Below are positions 56,625 through 64,000 of a stretch of DNA of 64,000 bases, in pieces. The notes beneath the pieces are model-generated. The model was given only the letters and a program-made list of their open reading frames with translations, made no database searches and was not told the origin of the DNA. A program made the translations under genes and the position numbers. This DNA comes from Phascolarctos cinereus. Lineage: Eukaryota; Chordata; Mammalia; Diprotodontia; Phascolarctidae. Location of the stretch: assembly GCF_002099425.1 (NCBI RefSeq), contig NW_018343954.1:22219501-22283500 (forward strand), written 5' to 3'. Numbering within the stretch: position 1 is the stretch's first letter; each line of letters starts with the position of its first letter.

Positions 56625-56790
56625 ATAAGAGCTAGAAGGGACCTTGGAATCCAAATCTGTCATTTTTTTAGATAAGGAAACTAAGGTCCAGAGGGTTGAC
56701 CACACATTTAGTTAGTGGCAGAGCTCAGAGGTGAACCCAGATCCAGCTGTTGGACTTATATACTCTTTCTACAGTTTAGTACTTTTGATT
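56625..56790 (-). mobile_element. MIR SINE
   Basis: AAGAGCTAGAAGGGACCTTG, AAGGAAACTAAGGTCCAGAG, GTGGCAGAGCTCAGAGGTGA. Confidence 0.85.
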
Positions 56791-56839
56791 TCCATTTGGA
56801 AATAGTATATAATTATCCCAGATGTGAGGGATTAAATAA

Positions 56840-56990
56840 GAAATATTGATTAAATATATGCTGGATTCAAGACCCTAGGCTCTACAACAGAAAAAAAAAT
56901 GAGCAAGGCTCAGTCCTTGTTTTCAAGAAAGTTATAAGTCAAGTCCATAAACATTTATTAGTCATGTGCTGTATAGTAGGCACTGTAGTT
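56840..56990 (-). mobile_element. L2-like 3' terminus
   Basis: AGTCCTTGTTTTCAAGAAAG, ATAAACATTTATTAGTCATG and GTAGGCACTGTAGTTAATAA. Confidence 0.5.
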
Positions 56991-57083
56991 AATAACTGCT
57001 GGAATCAGATTTGTTCATAAATAACTATAAATACAGGACAGCCTAAGACCTATTCTGATATCCTCAAGATTTTTTGAGAAAGT

Positions 57084-57230
57084 GAGGGGCAGCTAGGTGG
57101 CACAGTGGAAAGAGTACCAGCTGTGGAGTCAGGAGGACCTGAGTTCAAATTTGGCCTCAGACACATAACACTTAATAACTTGTGTGACTCTGGGCAAGAC
57201 ACTTAACCCCAATTGCCTTACAAAAAAAAA
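57084..57230 (+). mobile_element. Marsupial tRNA-like SINE with 17-bp target duplication
   Basis: Starts GAGGGGCAGCTAGGTGGCAC and ends CACTTAACCCCAATTGCCTT with an A-tail. Flanks AGATTTTTTGAGAAAGT (57,067-57,083) and AGATTTTATGAGAAAGT (57,231-57,247) differ at one position. Confidence 0.96.
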
Positions 57231-57589
57231 AGATTTTATGAGAAAGTAAAAGAATGCCTCAGAACATTGGGCAGACTTAATGTGGTAAATGCATGACAAG
57301 ATACAGAGAAAAGTTTTAAAAACTTGGCAGGAATGAAAGGGTTGTTTTCTGGACCATTTAATAGTACATCCAAATTGATGACCTCACAAATCATCCTTCT
57401 GAAGATTATTTGAATTCTAGTGTACCATCTCATTTCTGCCTTAGAGAAATCACTATATTTCTTTAAAGCAAAACTTAGGTGTTCAATATACACATAATAT
57501 TTGTCTATGTGTAAAGTTTTTTTCCTAGACATTAAAGTACTACTATGCTATTATGATTATGATTCCAAAAATATTAGTAACATATTTAT
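57231..57589. other. Unassigned sequence
   Basis: A minus-strand open frame of 98 codons (57,236-57,532) overlaps the SINE's target duplication and shows no family resemblance. I treat it as chance. Confidence 0.4.
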
Positions 57590-57665
57590 ATATTGTATGT
57601 GTATATATGTATGCACATACATATATACATATACATACATAAATACATATGTGTATATGTATATT
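57590..57665. repeat. (TATG/TACA)n tract
   Basis: Alternating TATGTA and CATACA steps. Confidence 0.9.
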
Positions 57666-57671
57666 TAGAAA

Positions 57672-57792
57672 GAGTGCTTAATGGAGTAGGAAATGGCAAA
57701 CCACTACAGTATTTCTGCCAAAATAAACAAACAATACTCAAATGAGGTCGCGAGGAGTCAGAAACAACTGAAAATGACTCAACAAATAAAAT
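57672..57792 (+). mobile_element. MAR1-type CORE-SINE, 3' part
   Basis: GGAGTAGGAAATGGCAAACC, ACTACAGTATTTCTGCCAAA and GAGTCAGAAACAACTGAAAA are the marsupial tail. The head is missing. Confidence 0.88.
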
Positions 57793-57859
57793 ACAGTGCT
57801 TAAAGAACTATATAAATGCAGTGCTTTAAGCATTATATACATGGTAATGGTTATGATAA

Positions 57860-58115
57860 TTATAATTATAATAGCTAGCATGTATATAGTACTTTAAAGT
57901 TTATAAAATACTTTACAAATATTATCTCATTTTATCTTTACAACAACCCTACAAGATAGGTGCTAATATTTCCCCCATTTTATGGGTGGAAAACTGAGAT
58001 TTAGAGAAGTTAAGTGACTTACCTGTCTAGAATCACAGAGCTAGTGTCTGAGGCTATATTCAAACTCAGGTCAAATCAAGCCTTTGACTCTAGGTCCAAC
58101 ATAATATCCAACTAG
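57860..58115 (-). mobile_element. MIR/THER-type SINE, near full length
   Basis: TATATAGTACTTTAAAGTTT, ACAACAACCCTACAAGATAG, GAGAAGTTAAGTGACTTACC, TCAAACTCAGGTCAAATCAA in minus-strand order. Confidence 0.85.
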
Positions 58116-58149
58116 CTGTTGTCACTTAAATGCTTCCACAAGCTTTTTG

Positions 58150-58320
58150 TTCTCTACCCCAGTTATAAATATTCTTTACACTCTAAAATTAGTTGTATTA
58201 TTGTGAGTTTACTTTGTATCTACTTTCTTGGGTACAAGTTATATTCTCTCAGTAGAGTATAAGCACCTTGAGAGCACAGGATACTTAATTATCATTATGT
58301 ATTCAGCATCTTTTCAGAGT
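58150..58320 (+). mobile_element. L2 3' fragment
   Basis: GAGTATAAGCACCTTGAGAG with flanking CT-rich and terminal-like pieces. Confidence 0.5.
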
Positions 58321-59304
58321 GACTTCTTTGTATTACACTTTCAAAAGTTTATTGAAGTGCATATAATACTGTTACATAAGACTTGTAAAAAAAGGTCCAT
58401 TCACTTTGTATTCTTGTTTTGACTGCTACTGAATAAAAGAAATATCACTGTGGCCTCATTTCTTAGACTAATACAGAGTAGCAAGTAAGGAAGGAGGAGG
58501 AGGCTAACAATCAATGTGTCAACCTTTAAAAACACCTTTTATTTCTGGGTAAAAGAAACAAAGGAGTTTGGAGTTCAAGTGAAGATTCCATGGTCAGTAA
58601 CTAGCTTCAGAATCCTGTCAACATGTTTCTTTGGACTGTTTTTGTTGAGTAGAGTGAATCATACATATTATGTAAAGCAATATTTGACAATCACAATAAA
58701 TTTTTGTTGTTGTTATGCAGAACAATCTGGTGATTGGGTCTTGTTGATTATTTTTTTAAAAGAGGAATTATCAGAAATTCTATAGATTACCAAATTTCCA
58801 AGTACCTAAATACCCTACCCATTTCTATTTATGTTGTCAGTGTTTATGCAACAAGTTAATTCTTATTGAATAAACAAATAAAGGAAACATTTATTAAGTG
58901 CTTACTATGTGTATAGCATTATAAAAATATAGTAAATAGAAATATTAAGTAAAATAAACAGTAAAAACAGATAAAAATAGAGAAGACAACATTTAATTTC
59001 AAAACTTTTCTGAACATAGCAACCTTGGAATTTGGGACCGTAAAAAATTTCGGAGATGATCTCAAATTTCTCATTTTATGTATGGGGAAATGGGCTCAGA
59101 GAGTCAAAACTGTTAACACCAATGATTAGCAGTGAGGAAGCCATCTGCTTCTGCATGCTGAGTTATCTGCAACCTCAAGGATGTTGAGGGTGCTACGACT
59201 CCAGAGACCTTTAGGCATTAGAAACAGAGCTCCTGAAAAGCTAAACCTTAAAAAAGTTTATAAAAAAAAAAGATTTTGCTCTAGCATGAAATTTTTTTGG
59301 GGGA
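58321..59304. other. Mostly unassigned; L2 and MIR scraps
   Basis: 58,870-58,950 (AAACATTTATTAAGTGCTTA) is an L2 terminus. 59,030-59,170 has a MIR-like antisense order (GGAGATGATCTCAAATTTCT, GGGCTCAGAGAGTC). The rest is unassigned. Confidence 0.45.
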
Positions 59305-59380
59305 AAGATCATCATCAACATACAGTCAATAAGCATTTATGAATCTTCAACTATGTGCCAGGCACTGTACGAAACACTGT
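59305..59380 (-). mobile_element. L2 3' end interrupted by L1
   Basis: GTCAATAAGCATTTATGAAT and GTGCCAGGCACTGTACGAAA are antisense L2, cut off where the L1 begins. Possible continuation after 61,907 (CTATACAAAATACTAGTAAA). Confidence 0.65.
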
Positions 59381-60289
59381 TTTTAAATTTAAATAGCATT
59401 TTATTGTCCCCAATTACATATTAAGAAAAAACATTAAGCATTCATTTCTAGAAGATTGTGAGGTCCAAATTTTTCTCTCTCCCTCCCTTCCTCCTCTCCC
59501 CTTCCCTTTTCTGAAAATGGTAGGCAATTTGATGTAGTTTATACATGTGCTATCATGTAAAACATTGGCATGTTTGTCACAGTTGTGGAAGAAGAAACAG
59601 ATCAAAGGGAAATAAAAACATGAGAAAAAGTGAAAAAAATGTGCTTTGGTCTGCATTCTGAGTTAATCAGTTCTTTATCTGGATCTGGATGGCATTTTCC
59701 TACCTGAGTCCTTTGTACTTGTCTTGGAGCATTGCATTGCTGAGAAGAGCTGAGTGATTCACAGTCGATCATCATATGATGCTGCTGACACTGGGTGCAA
59801 TATTTTCCTAGTTCTGTTTATTTCACTTTGCATTAGTTTGTACAAGGTTTTCTAGGTTTTTCTGAAATCTGCCTGTTCACCATTTCTTATTGCATAATAG
59901 TATTCCATTATATTAATATTCTACAATTTGTTCGTATTCTGTGACCACTTATCATTTGGGGAATGGCTTGTATTCGCGTAAATCTGACTCAGTTTTCTAT
60001 GTATTTGAGAAATGAGGACTTTATCAGAGACATTTGCTGTAAGGATTGTTTTCTAACTTTTTGTTTTCCTTCTAATCTTGGTTGCATTGGTTTTGTTTCT
60101 ACTAAAGCTTTTCAATTTAATATAATCAAAATTATGTATTCTACATTTTGTAATGCTCTATATCTCTTGTTTGGTCATGAATTCTTCTCCTCTCATTAGA
60201 TCTGACAGGTAGATTATTCCTTGTTCTTCTAATTTGATTGCTTCATTGTCTATGGTAACTTTTAGAAGATGTAGTTTCCTTCCTTATCT

Positions 60290-60520
60290 TTTTTAATTAA
60301 GTCTGTTTTTGTTTTTACTTTGTCTAAGGTTTACTGCTCCTTTTTTTTTTCTTTCAGCTGAAGCATAACAGATTCTGCTTCAGCCCCTGACCTTTACTCT
60401 GCATGCATCTTTCTTCTTCAGGTGTGTTTCTTGTAAGCAACATATTGCAGGATTCTGGTTTTAGATCTACTCCACTATCCACTCCCATTTTATGGGAGAG
60501 ATCATTCCATCAACAGTCAC
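60290..60520 (-). pseudogene. L1 ORF2 endonuclease N-terminal remnant
   Basis: The antisense translation has, in shifting frames, a decayed 'snhni...WN.lS.kmgvds' start, then LQYVACKKHT (the 'cLQETHL' segment) and KTDLIKKDKEGNYI (the 'fkpt.ikrDKEGhYi' segment). These are the first roughly 120 residues of the AP-type endonuclease of ORF2p, the enzyme that nicks target DNA at TTTT/AA. Stops and frameshifts abolish function. Confidence 0.7.
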
Positions 60521-61189
60521 AGTTATGATTACTAACTGTGTATTCTCCTTCATCCTATTCTTCCCCTGTTTTTTCCTCTCTCTTCTTTCACCCTTCCCCA
60601 CCTTAACAGTGTTTTGCTTCTGTCTACCATTTTCCCTGATCTTCCCTACCTTCTTTCTGTCCCCAACCCCTTTAACTTAATCTTCTCTGCTCCTATCTCC
60701 CTGTTAGGTAAGATAGATTTCTATATTCAACTGATTGTGCATATTATTCCTGTTGAGTCAATACCTAGGAGTATTAGGTTCAAGTGATGCCCATCGCCCA
60801 CCCTCTCATCTTCCCTCCATTGTAACTGGTCTTTCTTGCCTCTTCATGTGAGGTAATTTACCCCATTCTACCTGTCCCTTCCTTCTGCACCCTTTGTACT
60901 CCTCTTTCTCATCCTTTGTTTTTAATTCACCTTATAACCATATACTCTGTCTATGTATATTCCTTTTATCTCTACTGTTAGTGATAAAACATTAAGAGTT
61001 ACAGGTATTATCCTCCCATGTAGGGATATAAACAGTTTAGCTCTATTGAATCCCTTATGTTTCCTTTTTCCTTTTTTACTTGTTCATACTTCTTTTGGAT
61101 TTTGATATTGGAGGTCAACTTTTTGGTTTAGTTCTGGTCTTCTCCTTATGGAGGCTTGAAATCCTCTCATTTCATTGAATGGCCATTTT

Positions 61190-61906
61190 TCCCTTTTCAT
61201 ATTATGCTTAATACAGCAGCTGGCACTGCCAGAGGCCATAGTCATCCCTCAGATTACCTGGTGCTGACCTGGGTCTAAGTGGTGATGTCTGGCATGTACT
61301 GAGACCCGGTGGGGTATATCTGAGTTTCCTAGTGGCTACCCTGAAACATGGGCAGACAGGCCTCTTCAGGCTGCCTCTTCACTTGGGGCTATGTTGAAGC
61401 CTGGAGGAGCAGTGTTAGCTGGTGGCTGCCTGTTTGCTTAGGCACCCCTGGGGTAGGTATCTCCCTGTTTGCCCAGAACTGTGCTGAAGCACATGGAGGC
61501 CTGGCCACTGGAGGATGCCTGTGTGCCGAGGCTACACTGAAGCATGTGGTGGTTCTCAGAGCTGGAGTCTCCCAGTTCCTCTGGGTATGCTAAGGCACGG
61601 GGTTGTCCTGGTTTTTGTGGCTGTTATCTCCATCACACTGGGGTTCAGGATCGCCTTCTGATTTGCTGAGGTGGGTCTTGCTGCTGGTTTGCTGGGATGC
61701 TCTTAGTCCTGAGCCTGCACTCCCCTTTCATCTGAATGAGATGGAACTTTCTGGCTAATCCCTCAAATTTCTTGGGCTACAAGATTGTTTCACCCCATCT
61801 TTTTGCTATTCCAGGATTTGTTTGGGGGTTCTATTTTATGGTTGCTTGGAGGTGAGTATGGGAGTGTGATTATGGTTTACTGCTTACTCCACCACATTAC
61901 ATCCCC
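61190..61906 (-). promoter_or_regulatory. L1 5' UTR remnant
   Basis: GC-rich against the local background. Its terminal 80 bp align with the 5' end of the element at 46,944 (shared AGTAAGCAGT/AAAGCAGTGAC context and AAAAAGATGGGGTGAA). The YY1-like position has decayed. Confidence 0.55.
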
Positions 61907-63204
61907 AGTGTGACATTAATGTCTATACAAAATACTAGTAAAGGACATACTGGTTTATCCCAAATGATTGCTATATAATAATAAAAAATATATCTTTTGC
62001 ACATAAAACATACAATGGTGTGCATTACTTCTGTGAAGTGAGTTACTATTTATTAATTCTCCTAGCTAAGTTGGCCATACCAAGGCATGAGAGCACATAT
62101 CTAAAGAATAACTGGAACTCAGTAAACAGGGAGAAAAGAGAAGGAGCATGCTACTCATTCAGCAGCTGTCAGGCAAGAGAGAGAAATAAAACATTAAAAA
62201 CAAATTCCTGAGCCCACATAGCAATTACTTCCAGTTAAAGTAGGCCCAATCTTCTCCATTCTGTGAACTCCTTAGCTCTATCTGAGGTGAAGCACTCAAT
62301 CTAATATTATTTGGGATTTTTGTATCAAGGAGTAACTTCAGACAGAGGGTAAACTGACTCTTTAAAAAAATATAGAAACATTTATGTACACAATCTTATG
62401 GTATTGATCAGTAATGATGATATTAAATATTAATATACACAGGCAAAGAAATTAGAACCAGGGACCCACCATAGCAAAGAAACCTGCCATTGGTCACATA
62501 AAGCGGAAGTAGAGGGATTGGGATTCAAAACTAGGTCCTGTAATGTTAAATCTAGTTAAACCTTTGACATACGTATTGATGTCTCCCTTAAAGAATCATA
62601 TTTAAACGATTCTGTGATAAAGTGTCTCTGAAAAGAATGTGAGAAGAACATCACAGTCATGAAAGTGTGCAGCTCCCCAGATCTATAATCTTATAGGCAG
62701 GACCCGTAGTGGTTCCAACATATGATGAGATATGTATCCTCAATTAAGAGCCTGTATCTCACTTGTGGCTGCAAAAATTCATAGTGACTTCATGGAAGGG
62801 CAAACTTAAGGGCAATTATTCAGGGTCTAAACTCCTTATTAACTACCAAGGCATTATAATTAAGAAAATGTGACATACCTAGATTAGGTGAAGTTTGCTA
62901 AACTGATTGTCATCAAGTTGGGGCATTCCTTGCCTAAATACAACTGGCTAAACCAATATTGGGAACATAGTAATTTTTCATGTAAGACATTACAAGATCA
63001 TTAGTCAGTTATGGAGTCTCTTCTGTCAGGTAGAATCTAACAACAGGTTACTCTTCACAGTACATATATGACATCAGTGAAAGCCAATTTTACTGCCTTG
63101 GACCAAGCATAGACATGGTTTTTAGTGGAGTTTTCTAATTGATAAATTTGGCAGGGGAGAATACGGAAAATCAAATTTAATTGAAGTCTGGAAACCTTTA
63201 TCAC
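61907..63204. other. Mostly unassigned; MIR scrap
   Basis: 62,440-62,560 (GTCACATAAAGCGGAAGTAG, GGATTCAAAACTAGGTCCTG) is an antisense MIR. The rest has no recognised repeat or gene. Confidence 0.45.
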
Positions 63205-63580
63205 AAGGATTTACTAAGTACATACTACATGCCAGGGCACTGTGCTAAGTGTAGGGGATAGAAATAAAGGTGCTTCCATACATGCACACACACACACACA
63301 CACATACACACACACACACACACACAGATACACACATACACACACAAACACAAACACAAAAAGTCTCTGCTTGTTTCAAGGAGCTCACAACATATAATGA
63401 GGAAAACATTTTCTACAACTGTGTGAAAACAAGAAACATGCAAGGTAAAGTTGTGTTAGTAGCAGAGGAAAGGCACTAAGATTTAGTGCCTTGCAGAAGG
63501 TGGACCATTAGCTGAGACTTAAAGGAAACCAGGGAAAATAGGAGGTGGCGATGAGGAGGGAGTGAACTCCAGGGATGGTT
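63205..63580 (-). mobile_element. L2 LINE 3' end with (CA)n expansion
   Basis: GGATTTACTAAGTACATACT, GGGCACTGTGCTAAGTGTAG, CAAGGAGCTCACAACATATA, AGACTTAAAGGAAACCAGGG: antisense L2 in order. A CA run (63,283-63,345) interrupts it. Confidence 0.85.
63283..63345. repeat. (CA)n microsatellite
   Basis: About 30 CA units with TA and GA interruptions, inside the L2. Confidence 0.96.
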
Positions 63581-63685
63581 AGTAGACCTGGGTTAGAATC
63601 CTGGTACTATGACCTTAGACAGTATAAACAAGGATAATAGCAATTACCTAAGTAATTACTTAGTTAAAGGACCTGAGAGCTTTTT
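63581..63685 (+). mobile_element. MIR SINE fragment
   Basis: GTAGACCTGGGTTAGAATCC, TGGTACTATGACCTTAGACA. Confidence 0.6.
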
Positions 63686-64000
63686 TGATGAGACTCACTT
63701 CAAGGACTTATGATTTCTTCATTGAGACTATTTCCTCCATTGGGGTTCAAATTACTTGGGACAAGTAATGATATTGATAGTTTTATTTTCCTCACAGTAA
63801 TGTTCTAAAATAGGCTTCCAATCATATTAGACTGACAAAATACTTTGTATGACCAGAGTAAACTGGATTGATTCATTTCCTCAACTTTGGTTAGTTCTCT
63901 GTCAGTTTGTATCATACATACAAATTTCATTTCTTTTCTTTGTAGTATTCTATGTCATATTTACAATTTTGTCATATGTACAGATTGCATTGCTCATTTG
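63686..64000. other. Unassigned sequence
   Basis: No repeat or gene recognised to the window end. Confidence 0.4.

Larger units (their letters stand above)
59381..61906 (-). mobile_element. L1 LINE with both ends, large internal deletions
   Basis: In element order (minus): 5' UTR 61,906 to about 61,190; a remnant of the ORF1 C-terminus and the purine-rich segment, about 61,150-60,520; the ORF2 start with endonuclease N-terminus, about 60,520-60,235; then directly the ORF2 C-terminal region (60,230-59,940). A further gap follows at about 59,940, then the ORF2 end and 3' UTR to 59,381. ORF1's first two thirds and some 3 kb of ORF2, including the reverse transcriptase, are missing. The result is 2.5 kb with intact termini but no coding capacity. 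Confidence 0.85.

Noticed and set aside
59963-60199. Plus-strand frame of 78 codons and a similar one at 50,849-51,091
   Set aside because: Both are the antisense of the same part of L1 ORF2. Their mutual similarity reflects the shared transposon, not a gene family.
61348-61593. 81-codon plus-strand frame in GC-richer sequence
   Set aside because: It is the antisense of an L1 5' UTR, whose higher GC and internal GCCTG repeats make open frames likely.
1-64000. A hidden multi-gene system (immune, biosynthetic or mobile cassette with cargo)
   Set aside because: No open frame outside LINEs shows a recognisable domain, no operon-like spacing exists, and the sequence is explained by vertebrate interspersed repeats plus unassigned AT-rich DNA.

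Overview
This window is AT-rich, repeat-laden vertebrate DNA, and the repeats point to a marsupial genome. It has six copies of a young tRNA-like SINE whose 5' end reads GGGGCAGCTAGGTGGCACAG. It also has long CORE-SINEs ending in the marsupial (MAR1-type) tail, marsupial-type L1 ends, an RTE 3' end, and a heavy background of L2, L3/CR1 and MIR. I cannot name the species. Family names were assigned by eye from remembered consensus sequences; no database search was run. Most repeat boundaries are good to about 10-40 bases, except where target-site duplications fix them.

I found no host protein-coding exon, tRNA, rRNA or recognisable small-RNA gene. Every long open frame falls in a microsatellite, in the antisense of a transposon, or in a decayed LINE. 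The only reading frames with a recognisable protein are LINE fragments: L1 ORF1p pieces at 45.1-46.1 kb, L1 ORF2 pieces at 19.6, 37.9, 50.4 and 59.4-60.5 kb, and L2 or CR1 reverse-transcriptase remnants. The window looks like intergenic or deep intronic sequence.

Layout. 0-11.9 kb: compound microsatellites, an L1 3' end split by a SINE, MAR1 SINEs, L3/CR1 pieces and two tandem L2 copies. 12-15.1 kb: a repeat-poor block. 15.15-16.05 kb: an internally deleted Tigger1-like DNA transposon. 17-21 kb: SINEs, L2 and an L1 fragment. 21-25.5 kb: mostly unassigned. 25.5-32.8 kb: an hAT-like MITE, L2, CR1, MIR and microsatellites. 33.5-34.4 and 41.5-42.5 kb: repeat-poor blocks. 35.4-36.7 kb: a MIR split by an LTR-like insert, a perfect hairpin, and a SINE. 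43.6-46.96 kb: a 5'-complete, ORF2-less (HAL1-like) L1 flanked by a perfect 16-bp target-site duplication, with a probable 275-bp 3' transduction. 48.8-50.07 kb: what looks like a LINE-mobilised copy of an LTR-initiated read-through transcript, inserted into an L2. 50.4-54.8 kb: L1, RTE, L2, CR1 and MIR. 57-58.1 kb: SINEs. 59.4-61.9 kb: an L1 with intact ends and a large internal deletion. 63.2-63.6 kb: L2.

The interest here is the record of retrotransposition, not a gene system. I saw nothing resembling a new coding system. The best-supported unusual features are the HAL1-like insertion with its transduced tail and the LTR-driven retrocopy, whose transcript ends and insertion site can all be read from the sequence.
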